NCBI GenBank assembly: GCA_008933995.1
Contig: WARS01000007.1
Span: 5,268,923 to 5,332,922 of the forward strand
Reading direction: 5' to 3'
Length of the DNA: 64,000 nucleotides
Source of the DNA: Datnioides undecimradiatus
Taxonomy: Eukaryota; Chordata; Actinopteri; Lobotiformes; Datnioididae
Every line of letters begins with the position of its first letter. The first letter of the stretch is position 1. The notes beneath the pieces are model-generated. The model saw nothing but the letters and a program-made list of their open reading frames with translations. It was not told the DNA's origin and made no database searches. Shown piece after piece: positions 1-13,330 of the stretch. Position numbers and translations under genes: made by a program.

Positions 1-3000
1 TCACTGGGGATTTACACAGGCAGCAGCAAACATCCCTGAATTATTTTAGGCAAACACTTCTTTACTCCTCTTCAACTAATCCCTATTGGAGCTTTGCCTA
101 AACCCCCTGGTCTAATAGGAACAGAGCTCTGACTGACACAGGGGGCCACTCTTCTCAAAGTTAATTGAATGCTACAATTATAATACCACAGTGCTCAACC
201 TCTCTCCCCAACGAACAAACAAACACACACACATATACACACACATTTTCTGGATAGAAATATAATTGAGGATGCACTTGCACATGATCCTCATAGTTAA
301 AAAGTATCTTCCCTGACACAAAATCACATACGCACTGTTTTAATGAACAAAAACACACATTGCAATTCTGCCGATCATAAACAATGACAAAAAAACTCCA
401 TTCCTCAAAGCACTGCAAGTCCTTGGTTGAACAAGTCCAAACTGTTTTTGAGTTTAAACATTCCCATGGCTGTGTTTAATAAGTTGAGGAAAATCAGAGG
501 AATTTGCCTGAGGGTGAAAATTATGATTTCCTATTTCAGGGAAGGAATTTTATCAAACTTGTCCAGCAATCTGTGTTGTAATTGGCTTCAAGATACAGAC
601 AAACTCCAAACACATGTCTGGGAGAGAGAGGCGGTCTTCATGGAACTCACTTGTTAAGTATATCCAGAGGGTGTATTGAAATCCTGAATCCATCCAGTCC
701 CTTGTCTGTTGGATATGGTGATGGCAAAATGAAATGCAGTTCTATATCAAATATTTACATGGACTATTTCGATGTTCCCCTGATTGGATACGCTGCATAT
801 GTAGACTCCGATAAAGAAGCCCATTAGCCTGTAGAAAGTATGTCTGTATTGAATAAAATTCATTATTTTTAATAGATTTGGTGAAAACTGCGATGTTGCT
901 GACTAAAGTTATATTAAACTTCAAACTGCTTTTTATAACAACCAAAGCAGCCATGTCATTGCACAAAGTGGGTGCTACCATTGAATACTAACACAGACAC
1001 ATGTTTTCCACTTTTCTTCTGTTAATGGAACAGTGACAGCCTTTAGTGACAAAAAAAACTCTTTATAATTAATATATTTGTCCTTACAGCAATACTCTCT
1101 GTGATCTATGAGTTCCCCTGGCACAATCTGTCCAAGGACAATGTACTTTAGTTTCAGCCCCATTCAACCACATTAATGCCCAACATCAATATGTAACACA
1201 AAAATCTAAAATACAAATCTGACGGTTCTTGTCGGTCTCCTCCAGCCAGGTGTCTGTCTAGGTCCTACGCATGACTTCATACAAATAGAGTGATTAGCTC
1301 ATGAGCACCAGCTGTGTCAATCAGCTCAATCTGCTCTCCTGAGCCACCTCCCACCTCCACACCTCTCCGTTCTGCATCTGACTGAAACGTCCCCACCTCC
1401 ACAGCGGCTTCTTAGAAAATAGCTGTTACGTGACCGAACATGCAAACTTTCATTGCACATTCGAATTTTTCTATTCTCCTCATCATCAGTTTGACTAAAT
1501 GAAATGCCATCTGCTCCTGACTCCAGTGAAATGTAGTTCTGAAAAAAAGTTAGTGAGTGGATCTAAAGTTAAGATTGTTTTGTCTATTTTCTAGGTCAAA
1601 AAAGAACTTCCATATTCAAACTCACTCGACAAATGGTGGAGGTAATATGTCAGGGCTGCCAGCTGGCAGTTATTGCCATAAACAATGCATCTTTCCTTAA
1701 TATAAAAAAAATTGAAAGCGTGTTATCTGGAAGGAAATTCATTCAACACATTTTGTTAGGCCTCATGGATATACACAAAGCTTTTGGTGAGAAAAAATAA
1801 AAGTAAACATGTTTGTTTGCAAGAAAACTCCACTGGGTACCTTTAAGTCAGATCACATCCAAGTATTTTCTGTAAAAGTTGCCTGTGTTTTCTTTCAGTC
1901 GTCATCAGGACAGAAGCTGTGAACACATTTTGTAGGGCAGAGTGGCAGGATGTGTTTGGGGAATCAGCGGGAATTGGCAACCATAATTGAGACAATTTGA
2001 AAACTAGTGAACCTCTCATGGGAATAGTGTTTCATTATTGCAATCATCGGTGTATCATGATGTGATCTTGTCTCGTAGCTTTGTTGAAGCCAGGACCGAG
2101 TCTGTGTGGAGACTTCCAACTGGGGAATTAAGTTAGGCCTCGACTTGGCTGTGTGAGAGGAAAGCATAAAAAGGTAGACTGTCAGTTGTGTAGCAAGAGC
2201 TAGCAGCCGGAGATATTATGGACCACACTGATGTATGCCACAGACACAGAGCAAGTGAGATTTCACTGATGCCGGTTCATGTGTGAAATACGATTATCAG
2301 CCTGTAGTTTTTGGTCTATCTCTAGGTAATATGTGAAGAAGACACTTCTATCATACCTGCTAACAGCAGTCAGTCATGTTGAAAGCCATGCTTAAGGATC
2401 TAGACCCAGGAATCCACAGGTCATTAGCAATGACTCAGAGCATCTGGTTGTTTAAAATACTGAAGGCAGCAGACAATGATAATCGGGAAGTAACCTCAGG
2501 AGTGTTAGTTGTACTTGATTACTGGTGACATATTCGAGACTTTTGTTTTTCCTGTGTTGAAGGAACACGGTTTTGTGACTCTCGTGGCTTTGGGTTTATG
2601 CTCTGTTGGTGAGCCAGACCAACACACTGGTCCACAATGTAATAAACTAAAAAATGTTAATTAATTTTTGTGGGCCTTTGTGTCTTTTATGCATAGTAAC
2701 AGCTGAGGAAAGACAACTATTCATTCGATTCATAGTACCCTTATAATGTATTCCTGTTATCTGTAGTGATCCCAGCATCTTACTCTAACGACACTATGAG
2801 GTTAATTTTCCTTCTTCTTTCGTCGATCTGTGTAAATCACTTTTCTCCGCACTGTGTGAGAAAAATTCAGAAACCTGAGGGGAGAAATTCATTTTTGATA
2901 TAAATTGGCTTCATAATGTCACAATTCTACATAGATGCAGACCTCATCTCGATATAGCCAGTTAAATCACAGATAAAGCAGAGATGTCAGCGTTCTGTCA

Positions 3001-3654
3001 TAGGCAGGGCAGCAGGTCACACTGACCCAGATGGCAGCCTGCTACCTAACACAAGAGCCACAGACTTTGAACAACAACCCACATTAGCTCTTCCGCTGAA
3101 CTCTCCTTCTTACCTAACTTGAACGTGAACACGCATCTTCTCTCCTGCACCACAGCTTGTTGAACAACAGATCCAGCACACACAACTGGGCAAAGCTTCC
3201 TGCTGAAGGAGCTCTAGCAAAATTTGAGTCAGCAAGACTGTTCTGATCCATGTTTAGGCCTTTAGTATGATTATCATTTATTATAAAGTAATTGAGATGT
3301 CAGCTGTTCACATCAGCTATCCAATATAGTAACATACCTTTATCAATTCTCTCTCTCTAATGTGCCCCTCTACCTCCCCATTACAGCCCAGTTTTCCTGG
3401 ATTCATTGACTTATCATGTCATCAGTCACTAGTGTATGGACTCGGGGTAAATACTCTATTACAACAAAATCTCCGAGTTAAATTAGAGTGCCAAAGATTT
3501 TTGCTGTATCATTTCTCATTCTCATCATCTGCAAATGTCACTTCAGTCCTGTTCAATCCCAGTTTTCCTAATCTCTACAACACAACAGCACACTGTCTAC
3601 CCATGACATGTAGGCAACAGCACAGGTTTATCTCTCCAGCAGTGCTAAATATTC
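1..3654. other. noncoding interval, nothing recognised
   Basis: No frame longer than about 80 codons, no exon with good splice signals on both sides and no repeat that I recognise, apart from a short CA microsatellite near 223. Composition is AT-rich and typical of teleost intergenic or intronic DNA. Confidence 0.6.
223..245. repeat. imperfect (CA)n microsatellite
   Basis: A short CA run interrupted by one TATA step. It explains the cysteine/valine-rich antisense frame over this stretch. Confidence 0.85.
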
Positions 3655-3835
3655 AAACACCTGGCAAATTAATGACATATCCATCAGCTTGGCCTTTGTG
3701 TTTAGCGCTAAATAGCAAAAATGTTAGTATGCTTACTCGCTAAACTGATAAACATTTAAAATCACTATTTTCAAACATAAAAAAATCTTGCTGGTGTTAG
3801 CATTTAGCTGAAAGCATCTTCATACCTGAGACATC
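3655..3835 (+). repeat. percomorph interspersed repeat, first fragment
   Basis: The text reads like a very common spiny-rayed-fish repeat whose copies speak of 'gacattcccatcagcc', then a run of GTTAGCATG-like and GCTAAACT-like words, then a 'gttagcatttagct' block. Here I see 'gacatatccatcagcttgg', 'aaaatgttagtatgctta', 'cgctaaactgataaac' and 'gttagcatttagctgaaagc' in the expected order. The copy is heavily diverged. Its expected terminal block is missing here but appears about 720 bp downstream at 4553-4600. The family name is unknown to me; assignment is from memory of similar sequences. Confidence 0.65.
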
Positions 3836-4552
3836 TAGTGTCAAAAAGAGCAGTTCTCACAATCTAAAATGCCCAAGTTTACAGCAGAAATACACGTGCC
3901 ACCTCTTTGGCACCCCTAACACCTAGTGTTAATCCAAAAAATGGCCAAAGATGGCAACAATGGCTACAAACTAAGCCTTGCAATTACGACAGCAGACTGT
4001 AGGCTGTAGGCCATGCAGGTGCTTAAAAATGGGTTTTAGCCATGTTTTACCCGCACCAGATCACTTACTTGATGGATGGAAATGTTTTATTTATAGTGTT
4101 TATACCACCAGATATTTGATGATTTTAATTTTTATATTGAGGTTTCTGAATGGAAAGTCTATTTTGGTGATTACCTGGCTTGAACGCCTGTTACATCATG
4201 AGGCTGACATTCATTATTCTGGTCTATTTGTAATATTTATTTGCATACCTTTCTTTTGTATAGCTCATCTAAATCTAAATGCAGAAACTTTAGCACTGGC
4301 ATTTATACTGTCTGAAGGATTCAACATCCACTGTCTTCTCTTGTATATACTGACACACAAATGACACAAACTGTCATTTGTGTGTCAGAGCCAAACGATA
4401 TGTGATAACTAATTGTTTACAATGCATTTTCATACAGAAATGGTCTTTGTGAACTTCAGTTATCCCCTGACTTTTCGTCTCACACCAGACGAAAGTTCAG
4501 CTTGTCAAATGCTTTCGTTTATCTAAGAGTTTAGTTTTCTTTACAAAGAGCA
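3836..4552. mobile_element. unclassified ~720-bp insertion splitting a fish repeat
   Basis: This block separates the body (3655-3835) and tail (4553-4600) of one repeat copy, so it probably arrived after that copy. It contains a 128-codon open frame (3978-4364) with no recognisable domain, a perfect 17-bp inverted repeat at 4350-4388, and a second imperfect hairpin at 4468-4499. No transposase, LTR, poly-A tail or clear target duplication is visible. It could be a non-autonomous element whose ends I cannot fix, or an unusually long variant of the host repeat. Confidence 0.4.
4350..4388. repeat. perfect 17-bp inverted repeat with 5-nt loop
   Basis: The left arm at 4350-4366 (CTGACACACAAATGACA) is the exact reverse complement of the right arm at 4372-4388, separated by CAAAC. 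A second stem follows at 4468-4480 and 4487-4499 (13-bp arms, 2 mismatches, 6-nt loop). Both lie near the end of the insertion described for 3836-4552, as expected of terminal or subterminal structure in a non-autonomous element, though that role is inferred. Confidence 0.9.
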
Positions 4553-4600
4553 TTGCAGCCTCAGAGAGCCACTGGTGGGCTGTAGACTCTGAAGTCTTCT
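4553..4600 (+). repeat. percomorph interspersed repeat, terminal fragment
   Basis: 'cagcctcagagagcc' followed by 'gggctgtagactctgaag' matches the terminal block of the same family seen at 3655-3835, in the same orientation. In intact copies it follows directly after the GTTAGCATTTAGCT-type block. Confidence 0.6.
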
Positions 4601-5635
4601 CCTTTTATATAATTTAAATGAAGTTTACTTGCCTTGTTTAGGTTACTTTTCAAGGATTTTGAGTTATATTTGAGTTAGACTATAGATCAACTTGTCGTCT
4701 GTGAAAGAAAAATAGACTGTTGGACTGCAGATCAGCATTCATCTGTGGGCGAAAAATGAAAGCAGTACTTTTTAAAAGTCATTCTTTTTTTATTGGTTTC
4801 ATAATTGGCAATTGACTCGCACCATGGCTTTTGAATTTTAAATAACTGGCCACTGTTCCAACCAGTTCAGATATTATGTTTTGACAAGGGAGGGTTGTTT
4901 TGTATTTTCTGGGAAAGAAGCACAAGATATCTGGCTTGAAATAGATGATGCACTGCCTGTAACAACGGGGAGGAAATTGAAAGTGAAAGAAATCCTCTGA
5001 CAAGGCTGATTTGTTCTTTTCATTGCCTGAAGCCTTGTTCAATTGATTCAAACAGGTTCAGAAATCCAGGGGGTAAGTGAGGACAGCAAGGCAGGAGAAG
5101 GAGAACTGAGAAGGTCAAAGGAAAATGAGACATACACAAGTGCAGTAGTCGCAGACTACATTATATGCAAGGAGAAATGGAGATCGATATTGGATTAAAA
5201 TCAGGCTCAACTCATTGTGGTGACGTAAACATGTTGTGGCATCGAAATTGAAATAGTGAAGCACAAGCAGCATGTTTTCTGGAGCCATAACTTGTGGAGA
5301 ATATTACATTTCCCCAAAAGAAGCAACATCAGTTAGAGAAGTGACAGTGAGTCCTTGCGAAGGATAAATTCACAGGTGAGTGAGCAAAGCAATTCACTCC
5401 CACAGTGGCAGAATGGTCTGCTGTCATCCAGTAAAAAAAGGAAAAACTCTACTACTCTTAAGTAGTCATCTTTGATCTCAGATAATGACATCTCTTTTTT
5501 TAGTATTTTTGCGCCCAGAGTGATTTTACAGGCCAAGATTCTCATGTCATACTGTGTCATACTGACAAGTGCAACAGCTATTTTCATAAAAGTCTTTTAA
5601 TAACACTTTAAGAAAGTAACACTTTATAGAAATCA

Positions 5636-5650
5636 ATATATATATATATA
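5636..5650. repeat. (TA)n short run
   Basis: About seven TA dinucleotides in an AT-rich context. Confidence 0.8.
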
Positions 5651-6081
5651 TGTTTTTATTTAATTAGGAACCTCATCAAATGTGTCATCTGACGAACGTG
5701 ACTTACGGTAACTTCACTCAGACTTGTTTACAGTAAATGTTAAAAGATTTACCGCCAGAAGTCTCGCTTTCATCTTCACGTCTCAGCTCTTGGTTGGCTT
5801 TCACATCAGAAATCAAACTGTGAGCAGCACGCATGAGGTTGTGTGCGAGCTTAGTGGATCATGTCGTGCGTAAGGTCTACAGACTTTTACTAATGAGTTA
5901 ATGCTTTTATGTTTTAACATTGAACAGAACTTAATCTCTCAGCTACAGACTATCTGGATTCACTTGAAATACAAGGGGGAATTTGACTGACAGTAAAAGC
6001 GATAGAAATCCAACTTGTTATTTCCATCCTCGCATCTATTTTCTGCTACGCTTGCTGGGTCCAGTCATCATCGTTTTCTAA

Positions 6082-6093
6082 GGTTACGTAACC
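6082..6093. promoter_or_regulatory. 12-bp palindrome matching a PAR-bZIP / NFIL3 (D-box) site
   Basis: GGTTACGTAACC is a perfect palindrome whose core GTTACGTAAC is the optimal site described for the PAR-bZIP factors (HLF, DBP, TEF) and the repressor NFIL3/E4BP4. It sits at the edge of a patch with more CpG than its surroundings (to about 6245). No TATA box or recognisable exon is next to it, so regulatory function is inference from the motif alone. Confidence 0.3.
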
Positions 6094-9000
6094 CCGGATA
6101 CCCCCATGCACACCGAACGATTCGTCCGTGCTTAGCTGTCAAACGTGTCAACATTCTGCAGAAAATTCGGCTCATGTCAAGGCCAGAGGGCGTCGCAGCA
6201 GCTGGAGCAGCCAGGTGCATTCTCGAAAACGGAGTCACGGACCTCTAACCCATTATATGCTTGTGGGTAAAGACCTAATCATGCTGTGAATCGTCCACTG
6301 GGTCACAGGTTCACAGGTTCACAGGACATTCAACCTGCGCGGGTAGAGGCAGACCAGAGAGACTGCATTGCGCTGTGCATAAAACACCTGCATTGAAGCT
6401 ATACTGGCTGTTGGCGGTTAAATATTCAAAAAACAATATGGACATAATATTTTGTTTTAGTTCAGATATAATGCTGTTGAACATGCCCCACATCCTGCAC
6501 ACATTTGCTCCCTAATGTCACTGGGTTACATGTTGTGTCAGGCATGATGTACACTGTCAGGCTAGAGCCGATGATAAATGTCACAGTATTTGTAGCAATT
6601 AGTTAATTGCGAAGCGAGCACGTCAGGACATAAGCATTCACAGGGGAGAGTTAAGTGCATCAGGCATGTTGTTAGTGCAATTGGTATTCACCGTGCGTCT
6701 TCTGATATCCGTTTTTAATCCAATGAACAGTTCTGGATGCCAATCATGTTCGCCTTCTGTCAAGGCAGGCTTCAGTGACAGGCACGTGTGAAAAGCCAGT
6801 AAACAGACTTTGATTAACAGGATTGTGTTTTAATTCATTCTTAATGGTTTTATATTTATATAACCAAGTCAGGCAAGTGCCCTATTGTTCTATTAAAACA
6901 CACTTTCTTAAAGAGTTTCCTCTTTGTTCCTTTGATTTCTCCCACAGATGAAGTCGTAGATGCTAGACGCATCTATTTTACTCAGATTGACTGCTATTGT
7001 CGCAGCTCACTGGGCTATAACATTTTGTCATTTTGCACCAGCATCTCTTGCCAACATCACGGCTGTTTTAATGGAGGAATTTATATTCGGAGGCATAACT
7101 TGTCACAGCGAATGTTTTCCTCGCAAACACAAGCAAATGTGACATGAGAGAAGTTACAGCTGAAAACCTCGGGATTTCGTGATTTCTCACTAAAATGAAA
7201 AAGAATAAAACTTGTTATTAACAGTGTTATTAAGCCATATGTGTTCACGTGTAATGCAGTTGTATCGGGATGTAGGTGTAATGCCTCAATTCTAAACCAG
7301 TTTTTGTTATATTTTCAGAGAAACTGGTCATAATCGTGTCCGACAGCTGCAACATGTTCATTCGTTTCAAGGCCTGAAACCATTGTATTAAAACACAACA
7401 TTTCACTTTCAAATCTATTTTCTGCAGCTTATTTATTTTTATGTCAATTTTATTTGCATCGAGTTGATCCGAAGCCATAAAGCATTCGTGACTCCTCGCC
7501 CACCTCATCAACAACAATACTCGCAAGCAGATCCGCTCGGAATACAGCAATGCAGTTTTAAATACACAACCGCAGATGTGTGCCACAGTCGAGGCAGACT
7601 TCTTACATCTGTATAATGCTGTTTTTTTTATGTGGAGTCGGCCTGTATTGGCGGAAAAATGCTGACACTGTATCAAAGACTAAATAGCTACACAATACAT
7701 AATGCAGTTTAATGTGAGGTTCAGCCTTCTGTTTGAGCCATGCACTGTGTGCGTTGTGCCACACTGTGTTGTTTGATCATCAGTTCTGCTGCGAGAGGTA
7801 AAGTGCTTTGTTTGTGAATACCTTTTTATTAACAAGTGTAAAGGTGCAGTAAATGTCATGTGTCCATGATGAATTTCTCCCAGAAGTGAAAACCCCATTA
7901 AGCCCTTCCCAGAAGGTTACATTTTCTATGGATGAGGCCCGGAGGAGAAATCAAATTCCAGGATACTGAATCCCATAGGTCCTGTGGAGACTGTCACCTA
8001 CTGATTAGTTCTTGTGTCTCTGTCCTTAGCGCCAGACAATAGCCTCCTTGCTGTGAATAATTAAGGTTTGCGGGCACTCTGCTCCCCTGTTCCCAGTGCA
8101 GGATCACTAGACGAGCTTTTCTGCATGCTGTTAGAGGTTTCTCATGCTGAGTTCAGATGTATTGAGAGACGTCTAGAAAAACCAACTTCCTTAGCCTCTT
8201 TGCTGCAGTGCCGCTGAATTTTCACTTAGCAGATTTGGCAGATCTCTACAGCGCCGTACCTCCACATCTGAGCCAAATAATGATCTTATGCTGCTCTGAC
8301 TGACAAACAGAGCAAAGCAAACACAGACATAAACTCATGTCTGTGCATTTAATACTACATCCTCTCTAGAATACAGGCAACTTCAAAAACCTTGTTTGAG
8401 AATCATGTATGTAAAGTATATGTAATGAAAAGTGTTCATGATGCTTGAGATTTATTGTCTTTCAAATATATGGCATCTCACTATTCTGATATTTGCCAAA
8501 GCCTGAGGAATTTTCTTTCTTTATTATATAAACTTTTACGGTACCAAAGCTGTACCAAAGCTGCTTTTGTAATATTGGTTATGAAATGATACTAGGTATT
8601 CTAAAATAGTTATGATACATCCATTTTTTTAATGCATTTAATATGGTGTATAGCTTTACAAATGACATTGAAAATAATTGGGCTGGTAGGTGGTACAGGG
8701 AAATGGGGACATATAAAGACTGAGTCTACAGCATTTACTGCAAAGGCACCCTGAGCGTCTCACTTTTTATCCGCTCTGCGCACCTTTCATTTTTTGGAGA
8801 AAAGCCCTTAGCACTCTGTGTTTAAAAATTTACAAGTCAGAGCAGAGAGACGCCTTCGGTCATTGCACCTTTTTTCGCTGCTGTACAGTGAGGCGAGGCC
8901 CTCCTCCTGTTACATTTGTTATGCACTCGTAAAATGGAAGACAGCGCGGTAACGGCGGCATTTTTACAAATTTGTTTTATCACCAATGATACATGTAATC

Positions 9001-12000
9001 GGCTTTGATTGAAATTCATGAACGTAAACTTGTTTTCTTTATTAATGATATTCACAAGCTTATTTGCTATGCCAGCTCCTTGACAGACAGCTGGTGTTAC
9101 CGGGTGAAAATCTTTTTAAATCACGTGACAATAGTAGCATGATAAAATGCAGGATTTAACTGTGCAACAGCTGCTAACAAAGACAACAAGGTCAACAGCA
9201 ACTGCCATTCATTATCCATGTTGATTTATCCAATGGGAGCCAATGGTCATAGTTAGATAGAGGCCTTTGGAAAAGGGGTGTGATGAATCATGTGATGAAG
9301 TGACGCGGTCAGGATGGGTTGATTTTTCTTTATTGTGACCTGGAGGTGAGAAATCTGTCAACAGATGTATTCTGAGGTTCACCTCAAAGTCTCAAGGTAA
9401 AAATCTGTCCCAAACCCTGAGACCAGATCCCTTCAAATGTTCTCAAAAACACATCTAAAATATTTTAAATTCCCACATTTTGTACTTGTCATGGACAAGT
9501 TTTAGCTTCAAGTAAACAATCCAGTGTCTCTTTGCAGCATGAATTGCTGGCAAAATACAAAGAGGGGCGACAAAAAGTCTAAACGATTCCAATATTATTT
9601 GAATTCTGAGAGCCTTTGTTCATTGATGTTTAAAAAGAACTGGATATAGCGTCAGAAGAGCCACTTTATTCATTCCTACAAAAATTTCTCAATGGTGCGT
9701 GAAGTCCATGAATGTATTGGAGTCTCTGCCCTGTCTTTTTGTGTAAGTAATGTAACAGAGGTCCTCTCAGTTCTCGGAGCTTCCTTTTTGGTGAAGCATA
9801 TTCAGCACAAGCACATTGCTAACCAGTATGATGACACACTTGCACAGCAAAGTAAATTCCCTATTTGCATAGTGATGAAACAAGGAATTGTTTCCTGTTA
9901 AAACCTTTATTGGCAGGTCTCTTTTCAACAACCGTGTGCACTTCCTCACCTCACCGACACCCCCTGCCCCCGGAGGGCTGTAGTCACCATAGCAACCTGC
10001 AACACCTGGCTAAGCTGGCTGACATGAATAGTATACTATTATTTAATCATATGAATGCTACTGGACTGAAATGTAAGGGAGTTTTACCTCCTCAGGGCTC
10101 AAACAGTTAGGTAAGTCTTTCCATGCAGAATCACTATATCTGTCCAATGTTAAAAATGGACTAGTTTGGACTAGAGTTTAAAATTCCCTTTTTAAAAGAG
10201 CTGGGAAAAGTTTCAAACATTCAAATATTACAATGCTTAAATTAAGCAAAATTTAGCATATGTACTTTTCATCACTGGTACTTTGCCCAACCCACACACC
10301 AAGTTAGGATGTAAAAGTTAGATAAATATGATGGTGTAAGTGCATGTAATGTTTGCTTTCTCGAGAAAAGCGCTTTCAAGTCAGATCAAGCTTTCCGGTG
10401 AAGAGGAGGTCAGAATTGATGTAATGCGATCAGATTTTATGGTTTCAGTTGATCCTCTTGGCAGCAATGTTTTGTGCAAGAAAGTAAAAACAAATTGAAA
10501 CAAAGCTGATTACTTTTATCCTTCTTCGCCACCATATCGAACTTAAATTGGAAGCCAATTTTTATGCATTTAGAATATTTGTTCTTGTTGGAGCCTGTCA
10601 CGTCTGCTTTAATTGCAGTGTGATGCAAACACCCTAATCAGAGGACAGTTTTATATTCAATTAGTTCTCACACTTACAGCCTTTATCAAAACGTAACAGC
10701 AGCTTGCTATTAAGAGGTCATGAGTGTTTTGTTTTCTTCCTGCATGTAAGCTGATATCTCGAAGGAGCAGATAAGTTCTGAGTGTGGGTACTGGTGCACG
10801 AATGGTCACTCGTTGAGTAAAAATGCCTCAAGTATGAATGACAGAAGCTGTTATCAAAACATTTCAGGAAATCATAGCTATTAATGTTTTGAAATTTATG
10901 AATGAGAGGCCTTAATGATAACAGATTCAAGTCTAAATGAGGTCTCTGAATGCTGATGATTACAAATTAGATGCCATTTAAATAGTCTTCTTTCAAAACA
11001 CAAGTTTGTTGATGATGATCTTTTAATACATGAGCACAATCGGCAAATATGCAAACAAGCAAGCAAATAGGGGATGTGGGTATATCCCAGGTCAAAGCAT
11101 GAGATGCTGTTTTCCCTGTGCTCACCGGGCTCACATAAATCACACCTACACTTTGTGTGCAGCAGCTCTCTTTTCAAACCTTCAAAGTCTTACTCTTTGC
11201 CAAAGTATCAGACATGAGTCATGAGGAGGAGAATCAAAGTGTGCTGTCCATAAAAGCTGTTACGTGGTTTGTGGTCTAGTTTCGATTGTTATACGGTGCA
11301 CCACAACTGCTCCCTGGACATCAAAAGGCTGAAAGTGTCGGGGTGAATCTTGCTCGAAAGAGGATGGGTAGGGCTTTGTTTTTTAGCCTAAAACGAGGAG
11401 AGGAGGATGGAAGTCACTGGAGATTTACGAGGCGGTGTTCACCGCTCTTTAAGAGGATGCATAAGGGAGTGTGCTTAATGATTTATTACCTCGCGCCACT
11501 GTGGAAATCAAAATGGATTTTAGAATCTGCTCAACTCTTAAATCCAGACCTGGAGGAATGTGATTTATGAAAATGGCATCAGGAGTCCTGTGTGTCTTAG
11601 CAAGCATGTGTGAAACGGCATCCTGGCCTCATTAAGCACATTCAGAGTTATGTACAGTGCAGTGCGTTTTGGTTTTTTTTTAACACAAGTGTTTCAAGAA
11701 AAGCTGTTTTCACCTGCCTTTTCCATTATACTTTTTAACAAGGATGAATCACAGCTGCATCTATTCACGGAATCAGTTATATAAACCAATAATATAATGT
11801 AGTACAATAAAGATGGAGACAGTCTGTCTGAAAAGGTTGCAGGTCATGGTTGGCTCCACTGATGATGTGTCTTTCACAGAATATCAGCGATATTCTATAG
11901 GTTATTGTCAGATCTGCTCTCAGATTAGGTGTTTCTGTCAACTTGACAGACAGCGTTATGTTTACATTAACAAAAGAAAAGAAGAAAAGGAAAGAAAAAT

Positions 12001-13195
12001 CCCAAAAATGTATTGAGTGTAAAGTAACTGCTTGTTTTAAGGGGGAAAGAACATGACAGCAGCAAAGACAAAGCACTCTGACTCAGCTCTCCCTCTTATA
12101 AAGAATTAATCATTTAATAAACACGGTGATCTCATCTGAGAAGAGCTAAGTGTAGAAATGTGTAGAGCATTTTCGTTTAAGCTCCACATCCCTTTGATGC
12201 ATCCCTCTGCTGGTGTTCAGACACTCTCTTCAAAACAAAATTCAGACAGGAAACTCAGGCAGGAAGACTGAAAGCCAGAACTCATCGCACAGTCAAGTGT
12301 TCGTTGAGTCACTGGTATTGATCATGAACCCTGTCGAGCTGCTGCAGATATAGTACTGATTTTTTTTTTTTTGTTTGTTTCTGGTGGAATTGATAGTTTA
12401 ATTTTACCTTAAAGGCTCCAGACCCCCATGGTCCACACACACAGGTGTTATCACTTATTCTACCTGATTAGAGGCCTTCTCAGGATGGGGGAAGCATGTT
12501 CAGACTGTGCCGGATTGACACTTTGGCTTGGTTTAGGCTCCAGGAAAATAGGATTTGTTTCTTAAATAAAATGTTTGAGACAGATTGTCGACAAGTGATT
12601 AGATTTGTGTGTCTAGACATCCCCACCTGCATGTGTTGCTGTGGTAACGATATCATTAGTATCTATGTAGGCTAGTGGTGCAGCCTTCCTATGCTGAAGC
12701 ATAGAAAATGGAAATCCATAATCTCAACCATCAAAACCAGACAAACATAGTTACCAAACAGCTGGGGATACATGAATTCTACTGAGTCATTCTAATGAAG
12801 TTCTGTCACTGTGAGTTGATGTCATCATTGGGTGTCTGATCTGATTGAGCATAAAGTGTCTCAAGGTTTTGGGAATTAGGACTGAGACTGATTCTGTGAG
12901 TGTACCCGGAACACCGCTTTTACAGGAAATACTCCCTTGTTTTGTGTTTTGATCATGGTGGTTGAGAGTGCTGTTGTTGTGTGTGTCAAATCTGTGTCAA
13001 TCTCAAACTTCAGGTCTACCATCATCAACAACCTGAAGACCAAATCACTGTTTTCCTGATGGAAGAACTCACAATCTCCAGTAGGTACCATGTGAGGTCA
13101 GTTCTTTCCAAGGAGTTAAACTGTTCCACTGCACTGCCCTCAGCTGTCTGAAGAAGACATTTGGTACAAACTACCTCAGCTGTTGTGCGATTGCA

Positions 13196-13330
13196 GTTTG
13201 GTGCTCCATCATGGAAATACAACACAGTCATCCCTCCTCACCTGCCCTACTCAGTGGATTTGGCTCCCTGTGTCTTCTAAATCCTCCCACGATGAAATAG
13301 GAACTAAAGGGTCTCTGTTTTGATCCATTA
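13196..13330 (+). pseudogene. mariner-like transposase remnant
   Basis: On the plus strand one frame reads LPYSVDLAPCVF followed by broken text resembling 'xLPRxNRNxR'. This fits the mariner catalytic-region landmark 'HPPYSPDLAPCDFFLFPRLK'. Just upstream a frame-shifted LHHGN is close to the conserved 'LHHDNAPAH' block that holds the second catalytic aspartate in intact transposases; here that residue is Gly. The ~20 residues normally between these blocks are deleted, and several stops follow, so it cannot encode an active enzyme. Terminal repeats were not found. Antisense frames over 12876-13231 are shadows. Assignment is by motif only. Confidence 0.5.

Larger units (their letters stand above)
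4601..13195. other. noncoding interval, mostly featureless
   Basis: I see no supported gene. Contents: a short TA run at 5636-5650, a CpG-richer patch around 6085-6245 holding a palindromic bZIP-type site, a T13 tract at 12360-12372, and a plus-strand frame at 9865-10110 that closes with TAG immediately before a good donor (TAG|GTAAGT near 10108). Open frames here are at most about 140 codons and show no family signature. Confidence 0.5.

Noticed and set aside
7245..7676. 143-codon minus-strand frame as a gene
   Set aside because: Residue make-up looks random; no motif and no suitable splice signals.
12876..13231. Overlapping minus-strand frames near 13 kb
   Set aside because: Shadows; the plus strand carries the mariner-like landmarks there.
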